DNA from: 55-13 sp037190145
GTDB lineage: Bacteria; Armatimonadota; Fimbriimonadia; Fimbriimonadales; Fimbriimonadaceae
Direction of reading: 5' to 3'
DNA: 64,000 nucleotides
Assembly (NCBI GenBank): GCA_037190145.1
Contig: JBBCJU010000006.1
Span: forward strand, 248,001-312,000
Of the stretch, positions 17,347-24,965 are shown in pieces. A program made the position numbers and the translations under genes. The notes under the pieces were generated by a model. That model made no database searches and was not told the origin of the DNA. It saw only the letters and a list, made by a program, of their open reading frames with translations. The stretch's first letter is position 1. Every line of letters starts with the position of its first letter.

Positions 17347-17746
17347 AGTAATAAGTATATAGTGCATGATTGCACTTGTATTGAGTTGACTGGTTGCAGG
17401 GATCGCAGGTTTTTAATGGTCGCCTGCCGCATTTCATTGTGCTCTGTCCAATTTGGACTCATCTTAGGACTTTAGACTCCAAAAAAGTTTTTTACAAACG
17501 TGGGAACTCAATTGCGCTTATAGTGAGTAAGAACATACAGCGTGAAGGTTCAAGATTCTGAAAGGAATCGAAATCCCAAAAACCTCAAGGCACTCTTCCA
17601 CGCGTTAACAAGAAGAGGCCGCTGTCCCACCTAAGGGTGGGTCCGGCATGGCTGGCTAGTTGAGAGACTGGCTGGCCTTTTTTCTTTTTAGGAGTAAGGC
17701 TAGTTTGGTCTCAGACGATGGAAGTAACCCAGGGTACGCTGAACCT
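17347..17746. other. 400-base non-coding interval holding a structured RNA
   Basis: No convincing protein gene lies between the transporter and the TMEM14-like gene. A frame starting at 17660 begins inside a terminator hairpin and is rejected as the start of the downstream gene. The left part (17347-17510) is A/T-rich with no clear element. The right part contains a -10-like TATAGT at 17519 and the structured RNA at about 17531-17689. Confidence 0.6.
17531..17689 (+). ncRNA. Putative structured non-coding RNA with intrinsic terminator
   Basis: Several helices can be drawn. GCGTGAAG (17540-17547) pairs with CTTCCACGC (17595-17603) across one bulge. GATTC-TGAAAG-GAATC forms a hairpin at 17554-17569. 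CCCACC-TAAG-GGTGGG forms a second at 17626-17641. GGCTGGCTAGT (17650-17660) pairs with ACTGGCTGGCC (17667-17677) around TGAGAG, followed by TTTTTTCTTTTT, a textbook Rho-independent terminator. A -10-like TATAGT lies at 17519-17524 without a good -35. It fits no riboswitch, SRP, 6S, tmRNA or RNase P signature that I recognise. It may be a free small RNA or a terminating leader of the downstream gene. The 5' end is estimated. Confidence 0.6.
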
Positions 17747-18100
17747 ATGCCTTGGCTGAATACGGTTCTCATCCTTTTCTCTCTGCTCAATATCGGCCTA
17801 GGAATCTACGGATATGTCGCCAAAGACACGCTTGTTTCCCTGATTGCTGGAGTTGTAATCGGTGCGCTAATGCTTGGGAGTGTTGCGCTCACGAAGACTC
17901 ATCCCAGATGGGGACGAATTGCTTCATTGATCATCACCATTGCGGTTCTAGGACAGTTTGCTCCTAAGTTTCTTAAGACGCAAGACTGGCTTCCTGCAGG
18001 TGTTCTCACAATAACCGGAGCTATAGTGTTTGTCTGCCTGGGGGTAGGACATATGTTGGGTGTGCGAAGTAAAAATTCTGCATCGAGTACCGTCCCTTAA
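17747..18100 (+). CDS. TMEM14-like small membrane protein
   Basis: A 117-residue protein with four hydrophobic helices and the glycine-rich layout (NIGLGIYGYVAKDTLVSLIAG near the start, GVGHMLG near the end) of the TMEM14/UPF0136 family. The start ATG at 17747 places the first helix at the N-terminus. The longer frame from 17660 would begin inside the upstream terminator hairpin. Bacterial members are largely uncharacterised membrane proteins. The gene follows the structured RNA by about 57 bases. Confidence 0.7.
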   Translation: MPWLNTVLILFSLLNIGLGIYGYVAKDTLVSLIAGVVIGALMLGSVALTKTHPRWGRIASLIITIAVLGQFAPKFLKTQDWLPAGVLTITGAIVFVCLGVGHMLGVRSKNSASSTVP

Positions 18101-18173
18101 TCAAAAGCTAACTTTGCCTTAACGATCCTTGGGTTTGCTCTCCTTTGGCTGTATGCAGCCCTCGGAGAGTGAA

Positions 18174-18986
18174 ATGAAAAGAGCACTATTACTAGCACTG
18201 GGCGTAGCGGTAGCCGCCCCGGCAATGGCACAGACTGACCTGAATGCAGGCGATCTTGCATTAATCAGCTACAACGCTTCAAATCCCGATGTGATGGGTT
18301 TTGTTTCCATGACTGGGTTCAGCGCCGGTACCTCATTCATCATGACGGACTACGGTTGGCTAACCGCCACTGGAACCTTCCGATTTGGCGGTGAAGGATT
18401 TATCAAGGCAACGGCAACTCGTGACTTCGCTGCAGGTGAAGTGTTTGTGATTAGTTCCAATAACACCACGGGCGTGTCGGGTGCGGGCTTCACCTACGAA
18501 TGGGACGGTACTCCTACCTCTCCACAATATGCTCCCTCTGCTGCTGGTGACGGAACGATTATCTTTCAAGGCTCGATTGATGATGTAGCTCAAACTTGGA
18601 GCGGAGATCTACTCTTTGCAGTTAATGCAGAAGGAACAGATGCAGACTCGTTTGGCTGGCAACCTACCGCAACTAATTCGAACAACAGCGGCTTACCTAC
18701 GGGGTTAACCAGCGGGCTTAACGCTATTGGCTTTGTTCGACCCGGCTCCGGAAACACTGAATGGGAAACCGAGTACGACAACTATAACTATATTGGAACT
18801 CGTACAGGTACTCAATTGGAACTGTTAGCCTCGATTACTGATCGAGCCAACTGGATCGGACAAGACTCTCCTGTTTTTGATATCGATACAACTTCATTCG
18901 ATGTTCAAGCTGTTCCAGAACCCGCAACTATGGCTGCTCTCGGCCTCGGTCTAGCTGCGATCATCCGGCGCCGCAGAAAGAGCTAA
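18174..18986 (+). CDS. Secreted PEP-CTERM protein
   Basis: A 270-residue exported protein. The signal peptide runs to APAMAQ, the body is rich in Gly, Thr, Asn and aromatic residues, and the C-terminus carries VPEPATMAALGLGLAAIIRRRRKS-type sorting: VPEPAT, a short hydrophobic helix and a basic tail. This is the signal recognised by exosortase, which probably anchors or releases the protein at the cell surface. No exosortase gene is in the window. I chose ATG 18174, directly before the signal peptide and after CGGAGAG, over an upstream start at 18129. The body domain is not recognised. A hairpin follows the stop. Confidence 0.85.
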   Translation: MKRALLLALGVAVAAPAMAQTDLNAGDLALISYNASNPDVMGFVSMTGFSAGTSFIMTDYGWLTATGTFRFGGEGFIKATATRDFAAGEVFVISSNNTTGVSGAGFTYEWDGTPTSPQYAPSAAGDGTIIFQGSIDDVAQTWSGDLLFAVNAEGTDADSFGWQPTATNSNNSGLPTGLTSGLNAIGFVRPGSGNTEWETEYDNYNYIGTRTGTQLELLASITDRANWIGQDSPVFDIDTTSFDVQAVPEPATMAALGLGLAAIIRRRRKS

Positions 18987-19001
18987 GGCTTATCTTAACT
19001 T

Positions 19002-19020
19002 GGAGGCAGTATCTGCCTCC
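19002..19020 (+). terminator. Hairpin after PEP-CTERM gene
   Basis: Perfect 8-base arms GGAGGCAG (19002-19009) and CTGCCTCC (19013-19020) around TAT lie 15 bases after the stop. No T-run follows, so it may be a processing or stabilising stem rather than a strong terminator. Confidence 0.5.
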
Positions 19021-19043
19021 ACCTCACTCCTTGTCCACTCCAA

Positions 19044-19868
19044 ATGAAATCCCGAGCCTTTACCCTTATTGAATTACTGGTCGTGATTGCGATCATCGCT
19101 ATCTTGGCTGCGATCCTCTTTCCTGTGTTTGCTCAAGCTAAACGAGCCGCGAAAGGGACAGCTTCCAAGTCCAATTTGCGGCAGTTTAGTATTGCCATGC
19201 AGATGTACTTGGCAGACTATGACGACTATTTTCACAAGGCGACAAACAACTTCGCAGTGCCAGCAGGAAATGGATTTGCGGCTACGACGGTGTCATTCAC
19301 CGATGGCTGGACGTGGTTTTATGGACCTTACATCAAGAATCTTGACATCTTTGATTGCCCGTTAAGTCCAACCTCCGTAGACTTTAAGAAGCCAAACTGG
19401 GGAACTGCTAACGTGGGCTATACGGGAAACTACGGCTATAACTACGACGGACTTACCCAGAACGAAACTGTTCCAAACGCCCGGAATCAATCGAATCTTG
19501 AGGATGTTTCGGGAACGTACGCTTTCTTCACGAGTCGTCGGGCTTCGGTCTCTCCGGGAGCAAACAACTACTTCAATCTCTTGATCCTGCTTGGAGTGAG
19601 CAAGTGTACAGATGAAGGTGCCCCCAACCCAAACGCTAGAGTTACGATGGACAATGCTTTTCGCTCCAACAAACAAGCGATTGTGGTGTTTGCCGACTGT
19701 CATGTTGGTGTCGTGCCAGCTACAAAATTCGTAACTATGGGAGTCGAAAACACAGCCCCATGGATGATCGACTGGCGAAACTCTGGTCCTGGAGGTTGTC
19801 CGGGCGGTGTTTGTCCTCCCCCAGTTATGGGACCCGGAACTTGCTTTGACCCAGCCAGTTTGCCTTAG
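19044..19868 (+). CDS. Type IV prepilin-like protein (DUF1559-type)
   Basis: A 274-residue protein with a class III signal: a short basic leader, then AFTLIELLVVIAIIAILAAILFPVF, with cleavage and N-methylation expected before the Phe of FTLIE. After the helix, the ASKSNLRQFSIAMQMYLADYDDY region is typical of pseudopilins abundant in Planctomycetes and Armatimonadota. A Cys/Pro/Gly-rich tail closes the protein. These proteins are exported by type II secretion or type IV pilus machinery. No pilus assembly genes are present here. The stop lies inside a hairpin shared with the convergent ygfZ-like gene. Confidence 0.9.
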   Translation: MKSRAFTLIELLVVIAIIAILAAILFPVFAQAKRAAKGTASKSNLRQFSIAMQMYLADYDDYFHKATNNFAVPAGNGFAATTVSFTDGWTWFYGPYIKNLDIFDCPLSPTSVDFKKPNWGTANVGYTGNYGYNYDGLTQNETVPNARNQSNLEDVSGTYAFFTSRRASVSPGANNYFNLLILLGVSKCTDEGAPNPNARVTMDNAFRSNKQAIVVFADCHVGVVPATKFVTMGVENTAPWMIDWRNSGPGGCPGGVCPPPVMGPGTCFDPASLP

Positions 19869-19878
19869 CAAACTGGCT
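19853..19878. terminator. Bidirectional terminator hairpin
   Basis: Perfect 11-base arms AGCCAGTTTGC (19853-19863) and GCAAACTGGCT (19868-19878) enclose CTTA. The prepilin stop codon is in the loop and the convergent ygfZ-like stop overlaps the right arm. Confidence 0.65.
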
Positions 19879-20872
19879 ACTCAAGCCGCAGAATAGGCAT
19901 TTCTCGAACTTCGGCTTGGATTGGACCTTTTGATGTTTCGATAGTGACCCACTCGCCGTCAGTTGCGGCCTCATTGCGAAGGATAGCCGCGCCGATGAAG
20001 CCGTTGGCGGGGGAAAAGGTTGCGCTGGTCACTTCGCCGGCGTCCGGTCTGCGTGAATGCTTCACCAAGTCTCCGACCTCAAAAGGATCATCGGCAACTA
20101 ATCCCATCCAGGTCTTGTTGGTATGTCCTCTACTGTGGATGCGCATGAGGACTTCTTGTCCCGTATAACAACCTTTGTTGTAGCTTACATGCCGAACATC
20201 AAAGGCCTGGCCCAGTTCCGGAGGCATCGTCTTTGGATTGATGTCTTGACCAAAGCGGGGAATTCCTGCTTCCAGTCGAGATATCTCGGCGGCGTCGGGA
20301 TGAATCGCTTCGAACTCTTTTTGAAGTTTGGTGATTGCTTTCTTTGCGCTGGTGGGCAAGACAATATCCCAGCCTCCCAAGCCTGCGCGGTTGGATCTCA
20401 GCAAGATGGTGTTTGTTTTCTCAAACTCCGTCTCATTGGCGTCTAGAGTTGGTAATTGGACAAGCTCTCCCAGGCGAGAAGTTGCGTACGGGCCTTGGAT
20501 GCTGATGATTTTATGGTCGTCCAGCACCTTTACAAAGACATCTTCAATAATCACCATCTGCTCGACTCGCTTCAGAAAGCCTTCCAGAGATAGTTTATTG
20601 AGCGCGATGATAAATCGATCTTTGATGGACCAGATTTCGCAGACACTGATAATCTGTCCAGTAGGTTCTACAAAACAGAAAGAAGAGGAAGCGCCGAAAT
20701 CTAGAGAACGCAGGTTGTTTGTGGCTTGTCCCTGAAGCCAACCCTTGCGGTCATCGCCGGATAATTCGACGAGGACTAGCTCATCAGTCGGGAAGATTCC
20801 GCATTCAGCCCGTAAACAATCATACGAATCCGCCACTTCTGGCGTGATTGGGTCGATAAGAGACTCAGACAT
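19877..20872 (-). CDS. ygfZ: YgfZ/GcvT-like folate-binding protein
   Basis: YgfZ proteins bind tetrahydrofolate and support assembly or repair of certain iron-sulfur enzymes. The defining motif K-G-C-Y-x-G-Q-E is present as KGCYTGQEVLMRI in the second half of this 331-residue protein. The N-terminal part has the GDDRKGWLQGQATNN segment that marks the family rather than the glycine-cleavage T-protein. The neighbourhood gives no functional hint; the gene seems monocistronic. Confidence 0.85.
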   Translation of the reverse strand: MSESLIDPITPEVADSYDCLRAECGIFPTDELVLVELSGDDRKGWLQGQATNNLRSLDFGASSSFCFVEPTGQIISVCEIWSIKDRFIIALNKLSLEGFLKRVEQMVIIEDVFVKVLDDHKIISIQGPYATSRLGELVQLPTLDANETEFEKTNTILLRSNRAGLGGWDIVLPTSAKKAITKLQKEFEAIHPDAAEISRLEAGIPRFGQDINPKTMPPELGQAFDVRHVSYNKGCYTGQEVLMRIHSRGHTNKTWMGLVADDPFEVGDLVKHSRRPDAGEVTSATFSPANGFIGAAILRNEAATDGEWVTIETSKGPIQAEVREMPILRLE

Positions 20873-20989
20873 CCTTAATACTCCGCATTGTTGGCCAACG
20901 ATGGGTTAATATCCCAAAACGCAAGCCCGCCGCGCCGCTGCGACTATTAGTATGAACTACGTCCTTGACAATCCATTGGTGACGGTCCA

Positions 20990-21835
20990 TTGTTCCTAGT
21001 TGCGATTGGGTTGGCTGGGCTTCTTTTTGGGGTGGGATCATCTGAGGTTCGTCGGTTTGAGAATGCGGCGGGAAAAGATATCTCTGGCCGATTACAGGGA
21101 GAGGCTAAGCAGGTAAAGGTTAGGACTAAGCTGGATCCTTTTCAAGCGATGGGAGGGCGATTTAAGTCTGCGACCATCACGGCTTCCCAGTTCTCCACGG
21201 AGGGGTTGCCTTTGTTTACCCAGCCCGAAGGTTCAACTCGTGGGCGATTGGATGAGCTGAAGATCAATTTATCTGATTTTTATTTAACTGGCCTAAGGGT
21301 GAAGAAACTGGAGGCCAGGATTACCGGGTGCCGGTTTGATTTTGGTCTTGCTCAACGGAAGGGACAGATTCGCCTGACTAAGAGTGGGGAAGGGCTAGGA
21401 TCAGTAGAAGTGGAGCAAGATGCGCTGAGGGACTACATCCTGAAGCGTTTTCCTTCTATCAGTAAGCTTTCCGTAAAGCTGGACGAAGGCCAAGCAACCT
21501 TCGAGGGGACCGGGCGATTCGTGACTTTTGTGGCCGATTTTAGGGTGACTGGTCAGTTCTTCTCACCGGATGGAAATCGGATTGAGCTAAAGGATGCCAA
21601 GGTATTTGTGGGTGATCAAGAGGGTAATCCTGTTATCACTAAAGCGGTCCTTGATCTGCTTAATCCGGTCCTTGATTTGGATCGCGATTTGCTTTTGTAT
21701 GGTGCTATTCGGGTGAAAGATCTCAAAGTTGGCCAAGGGATTTTGGTAGCCAGTGGGGTGGCAAAGATTCCCGATGAGCCGAAGACCGAAACAAGGCCCC
21801 TTAGCTCCATTCTTGTAGTCTTGCCTGGACCATAG
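20990..21835 (+). CDS. LmeA/DUF2993-like lipid-binding protein (start uncertain)
   Basis: A 281-residue protein with an N-terminal hydrophobic anchor (LVAIGLAGLLFGVG) and a beta-rich body. Spaced phrases such as SATITASQFSTEGLP, LSDFYLTGLRVKKLEARITGC and VKDLKVGQGILVASGVAKI fit the DUF2993/LmeA family, whose mycobacterial member binds phospholipid in the periplasm. The only start in frame near the anchor is TTG 20990. An ATG at 20952 opens MNYVLDNPLVTV in another frame and stops after 15 codons. A single missing base near 20985 would fuse the two. A second member of the family ends at 63883. Family assignment is moderately sure. Confidence 0.65.
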   Translation: MFLVAIGLAGLLFGVGSSEVRRFENAAGKDISGRLQGEAKQVKVRTKLDPFQAMGGRFKSATITASQFSTEGLPLFTQPEGSTRGRLDELKINLSDFYLTGLRVKKLEARITGCRFDFGLAQRKGQIRLTKSGEGLGSVEVEQDALRDYILKRFPSISKLSVKLDEGQATFEGTGRFVTFVADFRVTGQFFSPDGNRIELKDAKVFVGDQEGNPVITKAVLDLLNPVLDLDRDLLLYGAIRVKDLKVGQGILVASGVAKIPDEPKTETRPLSSILVVLPGP

Positions 21836-21950
21836 CTTCCTCTGATCAACGCTTGAAAAGACATAATTTGAATCTGTATAGAAAAAATATGAGATTATAC
21901 TGAGCATAAAGACCTTTGTATGGCTAGACCTCCGGGCAAACTATTGCCTG

Positions 21951-22688
21951 ATGTTTATGTTATGTTTTAGAAAGAGAGCCATCAAGGGTCTGCCGGCGGC
22001 AATGGTCGCCGGTATGGGCCTGTTGGGAGGTTCTGCCTTAGCGCAGACAAGTCTTACCAGCCCAGCGATCTACGACAGCGGAACTTACACTGTGAACTTT
22101 GCGGCGAGGGGATCTTTGGAGTTCAATCCTCCCACCCGCGCTAACGTTTTGGTAGTAGGTCCGTCGATTCTTTATGCCAGTGAAGCCAAACGCCTAACTA
22201 ACCCTTGGGCATCTGTTTTAGGACAAGATCAATCTTTTGAACTGAACTACAATCGGACCTCTGGAGACCTATCTTGGACACTCTTTGGCAAGACGCTTCA
22301 GGCCAACGTGCAGATCGAGGAAGGGTATGGCCTCGCCTACCTGCTACCGATGATCAAAGTTCAAACTCCAAATGGGTCGGCAGACAATCTGGGAAGGCTG
22401 AGTAATTTAGCGGTCTCAGTCAATGGAGCTGCCGCTCAAACCTATGGTCCTTGGAACGTATCCGGAAACGACATCGCCATGGATGCCATCTATTTCACCA
22501 GCTATGATGCCAACACGGTGAAGGTCACGGGAGATGTTATGTTCGATATCCCGGAAGCCTGGTCCACCAATATCAATGGAACCTATTTTGATATCGCCAT
22601 CCATTCTGCTCAGCCCGTTCCTGAGCCAGCGACTCTAGCGGCTGTGGGGATTGGTCTGATTGCCTTGAGAAAGCGACGAAAGAAGTAA
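21951..22688 (+). CDS. Secreted PEP-CTERM protein
   Basis: A 245-residue exported protein. A basic N-terminus (RKRAIKG) leads into a signal peptide ending near SALAQ. The body is rich in Asn, Thr and Gly. The C-terminus has VPEPATLAAVGIGLIALRKRRKK-type sorting, with the VPEPAT motif, a hydrophobic helix and a basic tail, like that of the protein at 18174. It should be processed by an exosortase outside this window. The central domain is unrecognised and has no similarity I can see to the other PEP-CTERM protein. Confidence 0.85.
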   Translation: MFMLCFRKRAIKGLPAAMVAGMGLLGGSALAQTSLTSPAIYDSGTYTVNFAARGSLEFNPPTRANVLVVGPSILYASEAKRLTNPWASVLGQDQSFELNYNRTSGDLSWTLFGKTLQANVQIEEGYGLAYLLPMIKVQTPNGSADNLGRLSNLAVSVNGAAAQTYGPWNVSGNDIAMDAIYFTSYDANTVKVTGDVMFDIPEAWSTNINGTYFDIAIHSAQPVPEPATLAAVGIGLIALRKRRKK

Positions 22689-22699
22689 GAGTAAATGGA

Positions 22700-22933
22700 T
22701 TAACGGAGCCGACGCAGAATCGCTTCTGCATTGGCTCCCAAGACTCGAATGATGCTGTAGATAGATAACCCAGCGCAGGGGCCGTAGAACCAAAACAAAG
22801 AGACCCCAAGTTTCCAAACCACAACCAAGAGCACGATCCAAATGAGCACGAGTGCCACGGCTTCTCCCAGATACAGCTTGCCTTCTTCGTAGCCATAAAC
22901 GGCTAGAACAAGAGCGATCAAGGCAATAGGCAT
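22700..22933 (-). CDS. Small hydrophobic membrane protein
   Basis: A 77-residue protein starting at ATG 22933, with three hydrophobic stretches (MPIALIALVLAVYGYEEG, a long middle helix VALVLIWIVLLVVVWKLGV and a third before the RRLR tail). No catalytic or metal motif is visible. It lies 11 bases from the end of the convergent PEP-CTERM gene. I do not recognise a family. It is plausible as a real gene because it is compact and hydrophobic throughout. Confidence 0.5.
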   Translation of the reverse strand: MPIALIALVLAVYGYEEGKLYLGEAVALVLIWIVLLVVVWKLGVSLFWFYGPCAGLSIYSIIRVLGANAEAILRRLR

Positions 22934-23239
22934 TGCTAAAGTCAAATCCCTAATAGATACGCGGAGATGGAGCCATGGGATTCACACTTTTCGGAATCTT
23001 CTGCAATAGATTGCGAATAACCTCGACGGAGGTTGAGGATTTGACGACACCCTAACATCCTTTGTCGACAAGCTTCCAATAGCGGTCGAAAATCAAACAT
23101 TCATTGGCGACATGGAAACAAGATTTGGCGACGTTTATTCATTGTTTGTCGCCAAATGTTGGGCCAACACCGCCTGTTTTGGCCCTCTCAATATGGTTTT
23201 TGGAATCCAGTTCAGGAGGGCCAATGGCGTTTGAAGGTC
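22934..23239. other. Intergenic region with repeated TTGGCGAC motifs
   Basis: About 300 bases without a convincing gene. TTGGCGAC occurs at 23104-23111 and 23125-23132, and its complement GTCGCCAA at 23148-23155. The latter two form the dyad ATTTGGCGAC/GTCGCCAAAT (23123-23132 and 23148-23157) with a 15-base spacer. It lies beyond the 3' end of the phosphoesterase gene, so it may terminate that gene or serve as a protein-binding site. Confidence 0.5.
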
Positions 23240-24262
23240 CTAGCTATCCTTGAGTGTAAGGCTCCATTCGGACTTCTCGGTGGCACCGGATGGAAGGACG
23301 ACGCGGGTCTTGAATGCCTGCTCATTGAGGTTGATATCGATGGCTCTCCCACCGCGCTGCCAATCACCGTAACCTGAGATCCCGGAGACTCGGCCATAAG
23401 CCAACTTTACGCCCTTATGAGTTCCGATATAGTCGTTCACATGGTCATGTCCGCAGAAGACGGCCCGAACGCGGTTGGATGCCCGATAAATCTCAAAGAC
23501 TTCACCAAGATCAGACTCAAAGCAGACCTTCTCGCCTTGTCTCCCGACCGCCGCTTTATCATCGAATAGGGTCTTGTATTCGATGGTCGGGATGTGTTGC
23601 ATCACGATAATCGGATGCTTGTGCCCGGCTTTGGCATCACTTTCTAGCTGAGTCTTGAGCCAGGCCGATTGCCCCTCGGTGACGATCATTTTGGTGAGAG
23701 GGCTGCCGCAGTTGAACCCAAGGAGCGTGGCTCCAACCCGCCCTTTCTCATCACGGACATCAATTCGGAAGCAATACTCGCGATTTCCGGTGGAATCAGT
23801 CTTATATCCGGTGGCATGATTCTCTAAGCGCTTGTAATAGTCGTCCAGCGACAGGGAATTCTGAACCTTTCCGTGGTCGTGATTGCCGAAAACCAAAGAC
23901 CAAGGTGTCCCGAGGTCATTCATAAAGTCAATCGCGTTGTGCTCCACTCCGGCAACATCATTGTTAATGAAGTCTCCGGTGTGAAAGACGAGGGAAGGGG
24001 ACTGCTCATCGACCAGTTTGCGAATGAGCTTGCGCGAGAGCTCATCCTTCAGCCGGTATTCATCCGTCGGTCGTCCAAAGTGGGTATCGGTGAGCTGAAG
24101 AATACGGACGCGAGATGGATTTTCGCAGATCAGATCAAAGCGATCTGTGGCCTGGCGGACAACCTTAGCATTCGGCTTCTTTGAGTTTGCGAAAACAAGA
24201 TTGGGCATGGAGATAGATGCTACTCCGGCGGCGGCAACAGATAGAAACTCGCGACGATTCAT
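23240..24262 (-). CDS. Tat-exported calcineurin-like metallophosphoesterase
   Basis: A 340-residue phosphoesterase. The N-terminus MNRREFLSVAAAG has a twin-arginine motif followed by a hydrophobic stretch, so export in folded form by Tat is likely. The dimetal motifs are in order: LTDTHFG (D-x-H), GDFIN (G-D), GNHDHG, the MQHIP His and GHDHVND. It resembles Icc/PhoD-neighbouring families acting on phosphomonoesters or phosphodiesters; the substrate is not evident. It is a single-gene unit divergent from the DinB gene. Confidence 0.88.
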   Translation of the reverse strand: MNRREFLSVAAAGVASISMPNLVFANSKKPNAKVVRQATDRFDLICENPSRVRILQLTDTHFGRPTDEYRLKDELSRKLIRKLVDEQSPSLVFHTGDFINNDVAGVEHNAIDFMNDLGTPWSLVFGNHDHGKVQNSLSLDDYYKRLENHATGYKTDSTGNREYCFRIDVRDEKGRVGATLLGFNCGSPLTKMIVTEGQSAWLKTQLESDAKAGHKHPIIVMQHIPTIEYKTLFDDKAAVGRQGEKVCFESDLGEVFEIYRASNRVRAVFCGHDHVNDYIGTHKGVKLAYGRVSGISGYGDWQRGGRAIDINLNEQAFKTRVVLPSGATEKSEWSLTLKDS

Positions 24263-24305
24263 AAGACGAATTGTCTCCGAGAAGTTTTATGGTGCGGTTA
24301 AGTAG

Positions 24306-24334
24306 TTGACATCTTCATTAAATTGTCTGATAAT
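24306..24334 (+). promoter_or_regulatory. Sigma-70-type promoter of the DinB gene
   Basis: TTGACA at 24306-24311 and GATAAT at 24329-24334 are separated by exactly 17 bases, close to the consensus. Transcription would begin about 24342. AAGGAGAG then precedes the ATG at 24374. Confidence 0.75.
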
Positions 24335-24373
24335 AGAATACATTCGTCTACTATAAACGGATAAGGAGAGAAT

Positions 24374-24853
24374 ATGCGATATCAAGACTATATTGTTGAG
24401 TCAACTCTGTATGCGGTGAAAGAGGCATTCAAATATGCCAAGGCCGTTCCGGCGGAGAAAGCGGATTGGAAGCCTTTGGATGCAGGCCGATCGGTTTTGG
24501 CTTTATGTAAAGAGATGGCGCAGTGTGCGGGTTGGGCTGAACTGATCTTAACCGGCAAGGCGGAAGGCGCTTTTTCGCAGGAAGCGATGGAAGCTGCTGA
24601 GAAAAAAGAGGCGGAATGGACAACGATTGAGCAGTGTGAGGAAGAGTGCATGCGCCAGGTGGAAAGCTTCCTAAACGTTGTGAAGGAGTTCCCAGATGAA
24701 AGGTTAGATGAAAAATTCATCCTGCCCATGGACGGCGGTCAAGAGATGACAATGCGCGAGAACATGGATTATCCACGCTGGAACTTCACTTATCACCAAG
24801 GACAGATTGGATATATCCAAACCCTATACGGCGATAACAACATGTATTGGTAG
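24374..24853 (+). CDS. DinB family protein
   Basis: A 159-residue helical protein of the DinB/YfiT four-helix-bundle superfamily, which holds a metal through three His-type ligands and includes thiol-dependent transferases. The last helix has TYHQGQIGYIQTLYGD, the usual H-x-x-G-Q motif. The first ligand His seems to be replaced, since the first helices contain no obvious His, so metal binding may be incomplete. The ribosome site AAGGAG and a near-consensus promoter suggest strong expression. Its substrate is unknown. Confidence 0.75.
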   Translation: MRYQDYIVESTLYAVKEAFKYAKAVPAEKADWKPLDAGRSVLALCKEMAQCAGWAELILTGKAEGAFSQEAMEAAEKKEAEWTTIEQCEEECMRQVESFLNVVKEFPDERLDEKFILPMDGGQEMTMRENMDYPRWNFTYHQGQIGYIQTLYGDNNMYW

Positions 24854-24860
24854 TCTTGTG

Positions 24861-24884
24861 GACCACGCGTGCCCTCACGCGGTC
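24861..24884. repeat. Hairpin repeat, copy 1 (GTG-CCCT-CAC type)
   Basis: GACC-AC-GCGTG pairs with CACGC-GGTC around CCCT, with a two-base bulge. The same loop and stem base occur downstream of dps at 35627-35648 with a paired change, so this may be a dispersed palindromic element. It lies 7 bases after the DinB stop. Confidence 0.5.
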
Positions 24885-24896
24885 ACAAATGAAATG

Positions 24897-24923
24897 GGTC
24901 CAGGAGTGATTGACTCCTGGACC
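24897..24923. terminator. Bidirectional terminator hairpin after DinB gene
   Basis: Perfect 11-base arms GGTCCAGGAGT (24897-24907) and ACTCCTGGACC (24913-24923) around GATTG, followed by TTT. It lies between the convergent DinB and infB genes. Confidence 0.65.
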
Positions 24924-24965
24924 TTTAGATCCTTCGGGTAGTGTGCAATGGCACGCCTAGACCGA

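Noticed and set aside
17550..17575. Hammerhead-like bases CTGAAAG...GAAA in the RNA
   Set aside because: The core CUGANGA is not met and the needed three-stem junction cannot be drawn.
17660..17746. Longer N-terminus of the TMEM14-like protein
   Set aside because: The start lies inside a terminator hairpin and the added residues do not fit the family.
21890..21950. Riboswitch-like GGCAAACTATTGCC upstream of the PEP-CTERM gene
   Set aside because: It forms only a small hairpin; the other conserved parts of a c-di-GMP riboswitch are absent.
23156..23377. 73-codon plus-strand frame at the phosphoesterase end
   Set aside because: Most of it is antisense to the phosphoesterase gene and it starts inside a dyad; no motif or ribosome site.
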